Below are positions 25,395 to 33,484 of a stretch of DNA of 42,449 bases, one piece after another (positions within the stretch are counted from its first letter, which is position 1; each line of letters starts with the position of its first letter). The notes under the pieces were generated by a model. That model was given only the letters and a program-made list of their open reading frames with translations. It was not told the origin of the DNA and did not search any database. This DNA comes from Alicyclobacillus tolerans. GTDB taxonomy: Bacteria; Bacillota; Bacilli; Alicyclobacillales; Alicyclobacillaceae. The stretch is taken from contig NZ_JAJFNK010000044.1 of assembly GCF_021739485.1 (NCBI RefSeq), forward strand, positions 1 through 42,449, written 5' to 3'. The position numbers were made by a program, and so were the translations under genes.

Positions 25395-28300
25395 GCCAGT
25401 CGACCTCCTTCAAGGGACGAATGATGGTAAGTGCGTCCCTTTGGTGCCCGGTTGGGCCGTAGTAGTTGAACCCTGCGCTGAGTTGCCCGTAACCGCCAAT
25501 CATGTGGGTCGGTTTTGGAATGATGCGGGTCACACTGTTGTGCGTGCCGCCGCGGTCTTGGGTTACCTCGCTCTTGGGAACGCCAATCACGCGGTCCTGT
25601 GCGTGGTACATCATCGCAACGCCGGCTGGAATGCGGTAAGTTACAACCGCCCGGCACGCAATGGCGCCATTTCGGTTGTACACTTCCACCCAGTCGTTGT
25701 CCGCAATGCCAATGGCTTTGGCGTCTTGCTCGCTCATCCAGATGGTCTGGCCTCCGCGAAATAGGGTCAGCATCCGAGGATTGTCCGCGTACATGGAGTG
25801 AATGCCCCATTTCTGATGCGGCGTCAGGTACCGGACTGTGACCGTGCGGGCTTTGGAACCCGTAACGTCGGCGTCCCCTGGATGAAACGGCGCGATGTTC
25901 AGCGGCGGACGATACAAAGGAAGCCCTTCGCCAAATTCGAGCATCACCTCGTGATCGAGGTAAAAGTGCTGGCGGCCGGTCAGTGTGTGCCAAGGTACGT
26001 CGTATTGAACGTTAATGGCAAACGGCGAATACCGCGTGTTTTCTCCCTCGAGCCCACTCCAAATCGGCGTTGGCATAGCGCTTCGAGGCTGCGCAGTGAT
26101 GTCGTGAAGCGTCATCACTTCATCTTCCCGGTTTTTGGTAATCTTTTTGACCTCTTCAAGCTGGGTCAGTTTGGACAACGCTTCAAACTCTTCGACGGAG
26201 CGGCGGCCGTTGGTTGCGCCGGACATGGTCAAAATCGCGTCGATCACATGTTGTGCACTGTACAAGGAAGGCCTTCCGTTACCAGGACCAGGAAGCTTGA
26301 GCGTGCCGTTCTGACGGGCAACTTCCTCGTAGGCCCGTTCTCCGGAAATGGAGATTCCTTTCGATGCAATGTTTTTTTGCGCCAGAGGCCCTAAAGTGGT
26401 CATTTGTTCAGCGATGTTTGGATAGTCGCGGCGGACGACCGTAAAGTTCGGCATGGTTTTTCCAGGAACGGCCGCAGTTTCTCCATTGCGCCAATCCTGT
26501 ACCTTGCCATTTGGCTGAGCAATTTCGCCTGCCGTGTCGTGGCCAAGCGGCGTCATGACCAGGTCTTCTTGGGCTGGCAAGTGCTCTTCGGCAAGCTTCG
26601 AGAACGTCTCGGCCAGCGTCCGGAAGGTGTCCCAATCGCTCTTGGTTTCCCACGGCGATGAGATGGCCGGGTTGAACGGGTGAATAAACGGATGCATATC
26701 CGTGCTTGACAAGTCGTGCTTTTCGTACCACGTAGCCGCAGGCAAGACAATGTCCGAATACAGGGCCGTGCCGGTCATACGAAAATCAATATCGATGAGC
26801 AAATCGAGTTTTCCGCGCGGAACTTCGTCCGAGACCTTGACGGTCTGCGGCATCCAGCCCTCGTTTTCCTGGGCTAAGACATGCCCGTCTGCGCCGAGCA
26901 AGTGCTCCAGGAAGTATTCGTGGCCCTTGCCGCTTGACCCCAACAGGTTCGAACGCCAGACAAACAGGACGCGGGGGAAGTTCACCGGGTTGTCGGGGTC
27001 TTCGACCGCGAACTTCAACTCTCCGGATTGCAGCTTATCTGCTACAAACTGGGCGACTTCTTCGTTGGTTTTCGCACCGTGGCTGCGAGCCTCTTTCACC
27101 ACGTGTAGAGGGTTTTGCTCAAGCTGCGGGTACGAGGGCATCCACCCTAAACGCACGGCCATCGCGTTCATGTCGGCCGGATGCATGTTTAGAAAGCGTC
27201 CGCCTAAAGGCGTTCCCAAGGTCTTGGTGTCCAACTCTTCATAGCGGAATTGATCGGTGACAAAGTAGAAAAACGACGTGCCTTGCATCTGTCGCGGTGG
27301 ACGGTTCCAATCCAGGCCAAAGGCGATGGTGGACCACCCTTCAAGCGGCCGAACCTTTTCTTGACCCACGTAGTGCGCCCAGCCTCCGCCGTTGACCCCT
27401 TGACAGCCGGTCAGCGTCACCAGGTTGATGATGCAGCGGTAAATGAGGTCGCTGTGGTACCAGTGGTTGGTGCCCGCGCCCAACGCGATCATCGATTTTC
27501 CGCGGGTTTTTTCTGCATTGTCCGCAAACTCTCGCGCCACCTGGATGGCTTGTTCCCGCTTCACTCCCGTGATGGATTCTTGCCAAGCCGGGGTGTAAGG
27601 GGCAAGATCGTCGTAGTCTTGTGGGTAATCCCCCGGCAGGTTCCGATTGACCCCGTGATGGGCCAGCATCAGGTCGTAGACCGTGGTCACCCAAACAGGA
27701 CTCCCGTCTTTATCCACCAGCTTTTTCACGGGAACGCCGCGCTCAATCAGTTCGCCACTGGATTTATCTGCGCCAAAGTACGGGAATTTCACCACGACGC
27801 TGTCGTCGGCCAGGTCCAGCATGCTCAGTTCGGGTGAGACAGGCTGACCCTGTGGATCTTCGAGTTTTAAGTTCCAGTCGTTTGAACCGTCCCAGCGGAA
27901 GCCGAGACTGCCTTTGAGTGCAGCAACTCCACCGCGATCGCGGTCCCACACCAGGGTCTTCCACTCTCCGAGTTTCACCTCGTGGTCAAAGTCGGATGCG
28001 TGCAGGAACCGGTCGGTGACATAAGCTCCTTCGTGCGGTTTTAACGTGACGAGAAATGGCAGGTCGGTGTATTTTTTTGCGTACTCCACGAAATACGGCG
28101 TCTGTTTTTCAACGTAAAATTCTTTCAAAATTACGTGCGTCATGGCCATGGCCAAAGCGGCGTCGGTGCCGGGCTGGGCCGGAAGCCATTGGTCCGCGAA
28201 CTTGATGTATTCTGCATAGTCTGGGCTGACTCCCACCACTTTGGTGCCGTGGTAGCGCGCTTCGACCATGAAGTGGGCATCTGGTGTCCGGGTCATAGGC

Positions 28301-29079
28301 AGGTTCGTTCCCCAAATTATGAAGTACTTCGAGTTGAACCAGTCCGCGCTCTCGGGCACATCTGTCTGCTCACCCCAGATTTGGGGCGAGGCCGGCGGCA
28401 AGTCCGCATACCAGTCGTAAAAACTCAGCAGAGAACCTCCAATTAAGGAGAGGAAACGCGATCCGGCTGCGTAGCTCACCTGGGACATCGCCGGAATGGG
28501 GCTGAAGCCAAACACTCTATCGGGTCCGTACTCGGTAATCGTATGGATGTTGGCCGCGGCAATCAGTTCGCTGACTTCGCTCCACGAAGCGCGCACCAGT
28601 CCGCCCTTGCCTCTGGCTTGTTGGTATGCGCTGCGTTTGGCCGGGTCTGAGACAATGCTTTGCCATGCCTCAACGGGGTTTTTGTTCTGACTCCGCAGTT
28701 CGCGCCAAAACCGCAGCAATTCTTCCCGGACATACGGGTATTTGACGCGCATAGGACTGTACGTGTACCAGGAAAAACTAGCGCCGCGCGGGCAGCCGCG
28801 GGGCTCATACTCGGGAAAGTCTTTTCCTAAAGAGGGATAGTCGGTCTGTTGGGTTTCCCAGGTGATGATCCCGTCTTTGACATAGACTTTCCAGCTGCAT
28901 GATCCGGTGCAGTTCACTCCGTGCGTCGAGCGCACGACCTTGTCGTGCTGCCAGCGGGAGCGGTACGTATCTTCCCAGTTTCTCGGACGGCGGCTTTGCT
29001 CTGACCAATTGTCGTTGAAGCGGTCCCCGCGTTTCAGGTAGGCGAGTCGGCGGGGAAACGGAATGTGTTTTCGAGCCAT
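25384..29079 (-). CDS. narG: Respiratory nitrate reductase alpha subunit
   Basis: The 1231-residue molybdenum subunit that reduces nitrate to nitrite. The N-terminal cluster site uses His53, Cys57 and Cys61 (HGVNCTGSC) plus the Cys of EPRGCPRG, the His-containing FS0 pattern of membrane-bound NarG. GTNLPMTRTPDAHF and the C-terminal molybdopterin-dinucleotide domain follow. Length is normal for the family. ATG 29079 has AAAGGAG upstream. No twin-arginine signal is clear, in keeping with a cytoplasm-facing Nar. Three small genes precede it in the operon. Confidence 0.97.
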   Translation of the reverse strand: MARKHIPFPRRLAYLKRGDRFNDNWSEQSRRPRNWEDTYRSRWQHDKVVRSTHGVNCTGSCSWKVYVKDGIITWETQQTDYPSLGKDFPEYEPRGCPRGASFSWYTYSPMRVKYPYVREELLRFWRELRSQNKNPVEAWQSIVSDPAKRSAYQQARGKGGLVRASWSEVSELIAAANIHTITEYGPDRVFGFSPIPAMSQVSYAAGSRFLSLIGGSLLSFYDWYADLPPASPQIWGEQTDVPESADWFNSKYFIIWGTNLPMTRTPDAHFMVEARYHGTKVVGVSPDYAEYIKFADQWLPAQPGTDAALAMAMTHVILKEFYVEKQTPYFVEYAKKYTDLPFLVTLKPHEGAYVTDRFLHASDFDHEVKLGEWKTLVWDRDRGGVAALKGSLGFRWDGSNDWNLKLEDPQGQPVSPELSMLDLADDSVVVKFPYFGADKSSGELIERGVPVKKLVDKDGSPVWVTTVYDLMLAHHGVNRNLPGDYPQDYDDLAPYTPAWQESITGVKREQAIQVAREFADNAEKTRGKSMIALGAGTNHWYHSDLIYRCIINLVTLTGCQGVNGGGWAHYVGQEKVRPLEGWSTIAFGLDWNRPPRQMQGTSFFYFVTDQFRYEELDTKTLGTPLGGRFLNMHPADMNAMAVRLGWMPSYPQLEQNPLHVVKEARSHGAKTNEEVAQFVADKLQSGELKFAVEDPDNPVNFPRVLFVWRSNLLGSSGKGHEYFLEHLLGADGHVLAQENEGWMPQTVKVSDEVPRGKLDLLIDIDFRMTGTALYSDIVLPAATWYEKHDLSSTDMHPFIHPFNPAISSPWETKSDWDTFRTLAETFSKLAEEHLPAQEDLVMTPLGHDTAGEIAQPNGKVQDWRNGETAAVPGKTMPNFTVVRRDYPNIAEQMTTLGPLAQKNIASKGISISGERAYEEVARQNGTLKLPGPGNGRPSLYSAQHVIDAILTMSGATNGRRSVEEFEALSKLTQLEEVKKITKNREDEVMTLHDITAQPRSAMPTPIWSGLEGENTRYSPFAINVQYDVPWHTLTGRQHFYLDHEVMLEFGEGLPLYRPPLNIAPFHPGDADVTGSKARTVTVRYLTPHQKWGIHSMYADNPRMLTLFRGGQTIWMSEQDAKAIGIADNDWVEVYNRNGAIACRAVVTYRIPAGVAMMYHAQDRVIGVPKSEVTQDRGGTHNSVTRIIPKPTHMIGGYGQLSAGFNYYGPTGHQRDALTIIRPLKEVDWLES

Positions 29080-29082
29080 GAA

Positions 29083-29343
29083 TTACACTCCTTTCTTCGG
29101 GCTTGGAATCGGATTGTACACGTCGCCGACGATCTTAAAGGCAGTGCTTCCCGCGTCGAGTTCGGCCAAAAAAGTGTTCAAGTCCGGAACATTGGCTGCG
29201 ACGACAATCAGCCGCTCAATGGTGTTGAGGTCGGACGTTTGTTCAATCGATTGGATTGCGGTTTCCGGAATGGAGCCAAACCGCAGGGACAACAGTCCAA
29301 GTAAATCCTCTTTATCTGTGGCAAGTGCCTGCTCTTGTTTCAT
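29083..29343 (-). CDS. Small orphan protein directly upstream of narG
   Basis: An 86-residue acidic, helical protein. LLGLLSLRFGSIPETAIQSIEQTSDLNTIERLIVVAANV resembles the short DUF4351-like helical repeat found at the C-terminus of other proteins, in which an RFG motif is followed by two helices. GGGAGG lies upstream of the ATG and its stop is 3 nt before narG, so it is clearly co-transcribed. I do not know its function; a small accessory or assembly factor for nitrate reductase is one option. Confidence 0.68.
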   Translation of the reverse strand: MKQEQALATDKEDLLGLLSLRFGSIPETAIQSIEQTSDLNTIERLIVVAANVPDLNTFLAELDAGSTAFKIVGDVYNPIPSPKKGV

Positions 29344-29413
29344 GACTGCTTTGCCTCCCTGGCTCTGATTCTCGCTTGTCTACGCGGTTTCATACGGCGT
29401 ATCTAGCTTGCAG

Positions 29414-29767
29414 CTATGCATTCGTGCGCATGAAATTGCGGTAGTCCTTGACGGCAGTTTCCTGGCAGGCATTGACAACGTCTTTTACGAATGCGACAAC
29501 CTGCTGTTCGATATCGTTGAGCCCTTCGTCGGAGGTTTCTAAGACCGCTTCGTTTGGATAACCTTCTCCATAGCGAACCCGCAACAGCCATGAAGGTCCC
29601 AAAGTGCGGCCAACGTCAGCCATGAAGTCATAGGGCTGCAATCCTGCATCCTGAAAAATGGTCAAGATTGCTTCGTAGGTTGCAGGATAGACTTGCCGAA
29701 GCGGCTGCCAACGCGACACCTTAATCGAGTGCGTCTCCAGAGCCGTCGCCTCCCTTCGCGTCTTCAC
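29414..29767 (-). CDS. Uncharacterised protein in the nar operon leader
   Basis: A 117-residue soluble protein, not recognised. It has QPLRQVYPATYEAILTIFQDAGLQPYDFMADVGRTLGPSWLLRVRYGEG, then an acidic helical tail with a single Cys (VVNACQETAVKDYRNFM). GTG 29767 follows AAAGGAAACGTC and overlaps the hemerythrin-like gene by 47 nt, an unusually long but feasible overlap. It lies between that gene and the 86-residue orphan, and belongs to the nar transcript by position. No signal peptide or membrane segment is seen. Confidence 0.65.
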   Translation of the reverse strand: MKTRREATALETHSIKVSRWQPLRQVYPATYEAILTIFQDAGLQPYDFMADVGRTLGPSWLLRVRYGEGYPNEAVLETSDEGLNDIEQQVVAFVKDVVNACQETAVKDYRNFMRTNA

Positions 29768-30209
29768 GACGTTTCCTTTCCTTGGCTGCTTCTACCGGTT
29801 TTATCAGGTATGTCTCTTCACTAAGGCTGTGCATGCGGTTGAGCAGGATCAGGGCTTGGAACCGGATCAAAACGTCCTGCCAGGAGACGTCTTGTGTCAG
29901 CCGATGCTTAATTTCCCCAGCTATCATTCGCAACAGTTCATGATCGCGGCTTAACTGCACAACGGTCGTTTTCAGAGAAGGAAACGTGCTTTCAATCTCA
30001 CGGTAGAATTCTCTTTCTTCAACGTCCGCATGGCGCAGCGTGCGCGTTTCCCAGTGCTCCAAAAGCACGTATGCGACCTGACGGATTTGTTCATGATCAC
30101 CTTGCTGTATGCTTTGGGCCAAAAGGGACGTCAAGTCTTCCGCTTCCTCCAGCGCAGCATCGTGGATGGAACGATGAGCAGAAAGCTGACTGAGTGCTGG
30201 ACCTGGCAT
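29721..30209 (-). CDS. Hemerythrin-like HHE-domain protein
   Basis: A 162-residue helical-bundle protein with the iron-binding pattern of hemerythrin-type proteins: His60 and Glu64 (RHADVEE), His90 (SRDHELLR), and His127 with Glu131/132 (MHSLSEETYLIKP); an additional His16 or His12 may serve as the first ligand. Such domains bind a di-iron centre that reacts with oxygen or NO. It is the first gene of the nar operon (ATG 30209 after AAGGTGGTGA), so it could scavenge or sense NO or oxygen for the reductase. The C-terminal 20 residues are charged and lack a match. Confidence 0.78.
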   Translation of the reverse strand: MPGPALSQLSAHRSIHDAALEEAEDLTSLLAQSIQQGDHEQIRQVAYVLLEHWETRTLRHADVEEREFYREIESTFPSLKTTVVQLSRDHELLRMIAGEIKHRLTQDVSWQDVLIRFQALILLNRMHSLSEETYLIKPVEAAKERKRREDAKGGDGSGDALD

Positions 30210-30269
30210 GCGGTCACCACCTTCCTAATCGACATCCGGATATATCGCAGTGAGATATTTTCTTAGTGG

Positions 30270-30275
30270 ATTATA
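30270..30275 (-). promoter_or_regulatory. Likely -10 element of the nar operon
   Basis: On the minus strand TATAAT within TTGATTATAATCC lies about 60 nt before the first nar-operon gene. No good -35 hexamer is seen 17 nt upstream, which suggests dependence on an activator. I found no TGTGA-N6-TCACA Fnr box at the expected place. Confidence 0.5.
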
Positions 30276-30331
30276 ATCAATTCCCCACTGCGTCTGCCAT
30301 CCACCGTTTTACCTAGATGTCAGTAGTCCTC

Positions 30332-30345
30332 ACGGACTAGTCCGT
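30332..30345. promoter_or_regulatory. 14-bp perfect palindrome upstream of the nar operon
   Basis: ACGGACTAGTCCGT is fully self-complementary and sits about 70-80 nt upstream of the inferred nar start site. The flanking AGTCCTC is a further partial copy of the half-site. It is a candidate activator site for the nar operon. Confidence 0.45.
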
Positions 30346-30393
30346 TTTCACCAATGCAATTCGTGCGCAAAAATTTGCTCAAAGTTGACTTTG

Positions 30394-30406
30394 TCGTATT
30401 ACGATA
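30394..30406. promoter_or_regulatory. Copy 1 of a 13-bp operator shared with the ClC promoter
   Basis: TCGTATTACGATA here is identical, in reverse complement, to 37760-37772 in the ClC promoter. Locally it is part of the inverted repeat TCGTAT-TACG-ATACGA. It lies between the divergent nar operon and TDT gene, nearer the middle of the gap. Confidence 0.5.
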
Positions 30407-30514
30407 CGAACGCGGTCGGCAGGGGAATGGACTACGTGAACGGGCATCATGGATTTACCAAAGAGACATTTTGGAGAGCTAGCAGAGTTTCGGTACTGAC
30501 ACTTTACGTGGGAT

Positions 30515-30546
30515 GGACCAGTCAAGTACTAGATTGGTACTGGTCC
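30515..30546. repeat. Inverted repeat with 8-bp arms
   Basis: GGACCAGT (30515-30522) and ACTGGTCC (30539-30546) are perfect arms around a 16-nt spacer. It is about 195 nt before the TDT gene; it could be a regulatory hairpin or an operator. Confidence 0.5.
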
Positions 30547-30741
30547 TCATGTACGTGTCGGCATAGTTATTTTGAATGGTAGATGATAGTCCAATGAGGG
30601 CTACAGGTGAACGGTGGGATGGATCTATGTTAGTGGTGAACAATCGCTATTCCGCACGGTAATGGAGTGTTTTCATGCTTGGATTGTTTTCGTGGTTGGA
30701 GTGTTGTTTGGCTATCGGCAGTGAAAGGAGGCGATGGAGGA

Positions 30742-31800
30742 ATGGCTTACGGTTGGGGGGATTCCATCCGGAATTTAGCGACAGGCTATTTCGCGAGCGT
30801 CATGGCTACCGGAATTGTTTCAATCGCCCTGTTTTTAAAGGGCGTGCGGGAACTCTCAGCCATCTGGTTTGCAATCGCGATCGCCTTATACGTTCTGATG
30901 ATTGGAGCCCATCTGCTTCGGCTCGTTTGGTTTCCACGAGAAGTTTGGCGAGATCTCACCAGTGCAAACAAGGTTTTTGGGTACTTCACCTTTATCGCTG
31001 GAACCGACGTTTTGGGAACGAGGTTCACCTTAAGCGGAATCTATTCGGTGGCCATGGGACTCGGTATCGCAGCTCTTGTTTCATGGTTGGTTTTGACCTA
31101 TTTTATCTTAACGTTCCTGCTGTTTTACAACACGCAACCGGTCGAAAAGGTGATTAACGGGAGTTGGCTGGTCATCACGGTTAGCTGCGAATCCCTTGCA
31201 GCCTTGGGTTCTGCTCTGGCGGACTACTTGCCCCATCAACATACAGGCCTATTGTTTGTCGCGTACGCATTTTGGTCACTGGGAATCATTCTTTATCTCA
31301 TTTTCATTGCCCTCATTATGCACCGGTTTTTCTTTTACCCCATGACGGCGTCCGACCTGAGCCCTCCCTACTGGATTAACATGGGGGCGATGGCGATCAC
31401 GACTCTGGCCGGTTCAAGGCTAGTCCTTTATCCACACGCCACTACGTTTTTGCTTTCTGTTCGTCCGTTTGTCCAAGGGTTTACAATCATGCTTTGGGTG
31501 TGGGGAACTTGGTGGATTCCGTTCCTGGTCCTGATTGGAATTTGGAAGTACTTCGTGTACAAAGAACGCTTTGCGTACGAACCGAATTTATGGAGTATGG
31601 TCTTTCCTTTAGGCATGTATACGGCAGCATGTGAGACCATGAGCAGTATCAACGGGTTGCACTTTGTTCACATTCTCGTTTCGGGAGAGTTATGGACTGC
31701 AGTCACAGCTTGGACTGTCGTGGCAATATCTTTTCTGGTCCAGTTATTTGGTAAAAACAGGGCGGCAGCTGCTGCCCAACACCTGCATAAGGCGGGCTGA
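30742..31800 (+). CDS. TDT-family (SLAC1/TehA-type) transporter or anion channel
   Basis: A 352-residue protein with about ten transmembrane helices in the tellurite-resistance/dicarboxylate (TDT) pattern: NLATGYFASVMATGIVSIAL at the first helix, several short loops, and the late NGLHFVHILV helix region. TehA and plant SLAC1 are anion channels; Mae1 carries malate. ATG 30742 has AAAGGAGG 10 nt upstream; an in-frame GTG at 30721 overlaps that site. It diverges from the nar operon, so nitrate or nitrite conductance would be an attractive role, but the sequence does not prove it. Confidence 0.85.
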   Translation: MAYGWGDSIRNLATGYFASVMATGIVSIALFLKGVRELSAIWFAIAIALYVLMIGAHLLRLVWFPREVWRDLTSANKVFGYFTFIAGTDVLGTRFTLSGIYSVAMGLGIAALVSWLVLTYFILTFLLFYNTQPVEKVINGSWLVITVSCESLAALGSALADYLPHQHTGLLFVAYAFWSLGIILYLIFIALIMHRFFFYPMTASDLSPPYWINMGAMAITTLAGSRLVLYPHATTFLLSVRPFVQGFTIMLWVWGTWWIPFLVLIGIWKYFVYKERFAYEPNLWSMVFPLGMYTAACETMSSINGLHFVHILVSGELWTAVTAWTVVAISFLVQLFGKNRAAAAAQHLHKAG

Positions 31801-32020
31801 CCTAGGGGGCACTACCCGCTCGGGCCGGTCTTAAGTCTCACGTGACAAAACGCACAGCAATAACTTTCCCGGCTTGTTACTTTAGATGTGGAAAGGATAG
31901 CCGGTTCTCGGTCAAAGCCAACAGGTGTTACGACATGGGCGATGCGGTCCTTCAAGTTGGGATTGAAAAATCGACGGGTTGATACAAGAACTTAGAAGGA
32001 GTTTTTCTGGAGGGGTAAAA

Positions 32021-32269
32021 ATGCTTCATGTGAGCACGGAGGGGCCACAGCTGATTGTGGACATTCGGGGAGTGTTGCCAGAAGAAGGGTGTCCGGGACG
32101 GCAAATTTCTGTTTTGCTTGAAGATGTTCCACCGGGAACCCATTGTGAGATCCATGTATCAGAAGCCAAAGTTTTAGCCGTCAAAGCAAAGCTTGAACGG
32201 ATGGGTCATCGTGTGACTATGGCTGAACCAGAACCCGGTCATTATCGTCTGCGCATGCTGAAAATGTAG
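32021..32269 (+). CDS. Small TusA/SirA-like protein
   Basis: An 82-residue protein with VDIRGVLPEEGCPGRQISVLLEDVPPGTHCEIHVSE, then an AVKAKLERMGHRVTMAEPEPGHYRLRML tail. This order (DxRG strand, Cys-Pro-containing helix start, GxxxxI strand, KxxGH segment, Y.L.I strand) fits the TusA/SirA fold, where the Cys of the CPxP-like motif carries persulfide sulfur; here it is Cys24 in GCPGRQ. The match is partial. GGAGGGG precedes the ATG. It lies upstream of a PPOX protein in the nitrate region. About 220 nt before it hold no gene I can support. Confidence 0.5.
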   Translation: MLHVSTEGPQLIVDIRGVLPEEGCPGRQISVLLEDVPPGTHCEIHVSEAKVLAVKAKLERMGHRVTMAEPEPGHYRLRMLKM

Positions 32270-32380
32270 CAGTATGGCAGCGCCGGGTATTAGGAAATGG
32301 GGATTTGACGCATTGAAAGAGTGTGTGACCGCATAACCGCGTAGCGAAGGATAATGAAAGACAATGAAGGAGATCGTCAA

Positions 32381-32752
32381 ATGCTTAACGAGAAAATTAG
32401 AGAGATCTTAGCCAAAGAAGGAGCTGCGACATTTGCGACCGTCGGTAAGGACGGACCCCATCTCGCCGCGACTTGGAACAGTTATATCACTGTGTGGTCG
32501 ATGAATGAATTACTGATACCCGTTGGAGGGCTTCATGAAACAGAGGCAAACGTCAAAATGAACAACAATGTTCAATTGATTTTAGCTTCAAAAGAAGTTC
32601 ATGGAATGCACGGACCAGGTGCGGGTTATGTCCTTAAAGGACAGGCTAAATTTGAAAGCTTTGGGGGTCGTTTTGAACAAGTGAAATCTAGGTTTCCATG
32701 GGCCAGAGCCGTCATGGTATTTCAACCTGCAGATGTAAAGCAACTCGTATGA
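32381..32752 (+). CDS. Pyridoxamine 5'-phosphate oxidase-family FMN-binding protein
   Basis: A 123-residue PPOX-fold protein. ILAKEGAATFATVGKDGPHLAATWNSY is the N-terminal split-barrel signature, followed by LIPVGGLHETEANVKMNNNVQLIL and GAGYVLKGQAKFES. Such small proteins bind FMN or F420/heme and serve as reductases or flavin sensors; no specific substrate can be given. ATG 32381 follows AAGGAGAT at 6 nt. It is separated from the TusA-like gene by 111 nt. Confidence 0.82.
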   Translation: MLNEKIREILAKEGAATFATVGKDGPHLAATWNSYITVWSMNELLIPVGGLHETEANVKMNNNVQLILASKEVHGMHGPGAGYVLKGQAKFESFGGRFEQVKSRFPWARAVMVFQPADVKQLV

Positions 32753-32880
32753 TTGAAGCGGACCCTTCATGAAACAGCGCCAGGGGACATTTTTCTATGG
32801 GTTAGAGAGGCTTTTAGAAACGGCGATGCTTTCATAAAGGGTCACCCTAACTGAGCTTGGCTTGACCGGTAACGGTTGAT

Positions 32881-33219
32881 TTACTGCGCGGTTTCTACAT
32901 GGTAAACTGCGCCGACAAACAACAGTACGTCCGCCTCAGAACGGTTTCCCAACGCATGCGGAGTATCCGTGGGAAACATCAAGAAATCGCCTGCGCTTGC
33001 CTCGAATTCCTTATCGCCAACCGTTAGAATCGCGTTGCCTGAGAGGACATACGCATATTCTGTGCGCTTGGGGTGTTGGTGTTTTGGGTATTGTGCACCC
33101 GGCTTCAAACGGATAAGTTTAGCCGTCCCTTCTGCAAATTGAATGAGGCTTTTTCCGGCAATCCCATCCACATTGGTTGGTTCCCAATCTAAATCTCCTG
33201 TCTTCACAAGTTCCACCAC
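32881..33219 (-). CDS. Cupin-domain protein
   Basis: A 112-residue single-cupin protein. The two cupin motifs are visible: GAQYPKHQHPKRTEYAYVLSG (His, His, Glu ligands) and GDFLMFPTDTPHALGN with the last His. It should bind one divalent metal. GGAGG lies 7 nt before GTG 33219. An inverted repeat stands 40 nt upstream. It is divergent from norB. The function is not fixed by the sequence; candidates are small dioxygenases or isomerases or a storage-like cupin. Confidence 0.85.
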   Translation of the reverse strand: MVELVKTGDLDWEPTNVDGIAGKSLIQFAEGTAKLIRLKPGAQYPKHQHPKRTEYAYVLSGNAILTVGDKEFEASAGDFLMFPTDTPHALGNRSEADVLLFVGAVYHVETAQ

Positions 33220-33258
33220 TTGAATTCCTCCCTCTCGAGCTGTAGGTCACATTTGAAC

Positions 33259-33283
33259 TTATTTAGTATCCATGACTAAGTAA
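33259..33283. promoter_or_regulatory. Inverted repeat operator near the cupin gene
   Basis: TTATTTAGT (33259-33267) and ACTAAGTAA (33275-33283) form 9-bp arms with one mismatch about a 7-nt centre, 40-64 nt before the cupin start. The shape fits a MarR- or HxlR-type dimer site. Confidence 0.45.
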
Positions 33284-33399
33284 CGAACTTACGGTACCTA
33301 ATTGAAGTCATCCTTGATGTGCGGCAAATCACGCGAGTTTTGGCTATTTCTGGCCCAAATGTTGCGGTTAGACGATTTATTTTTTCGACCGGAAACCAT

Positions 33400-33417
33400 T
33401 TGTGATGTGATTCACAA
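33400..33417 (+). promoter_or_regulatory. Fnr box / Rex-like site of norB
   Basis: TTGTGATGTGATTCACAA has perfect TTGTGA/TCACAA arms with a 6-nt centre. It fits the Fnr consensus (TGTGA-N6-TCACA) exactly and the Rex consensus (TTGTGAA-N4-TTCACAA) with one mismatch. It is about 76 nt upstream of the norB ATG. Confidence 0.8.
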
Positions 33418-33484
33418 TTAGGTACGGTACAGTGCTGCAAACTTAGGTTACATCGCGCGATAGTTTAACCAAAGGAGTATATCT

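Larger units (their letters stand above)
30385..30582 (+). pseudogene. Possible N-terminal remnant of a NarK-type transporter
   Basis: The frame contains GFTKETFWRASRVSVLTLYV and, one frame later, VLVLMYVSA, which loosely resembles the start of nitrate/nitrite MFS proteins (a KETFWKAGH-like segment, then a helix with WVL). The similarity is weak and the rest of the gene is absent. The 30210-30741 gap otherwise holds only promoter-type repeats. Confidence 0.2.

Noticed and set aside
24843..25424. A 193-codon plus-strand frame over narH
   Set aside because: It is antisense to the iron-sulfur subunit; composition is typical of a shadow frame.
30230..30480. An Fnr box for the nar operon
   Set aside because: No TGTGA-N6-TCACA match was found; TTGATTATAATCC resembles the enterobacterial Fnr motif but overlaps the -10 and is not the Gram-positive form.
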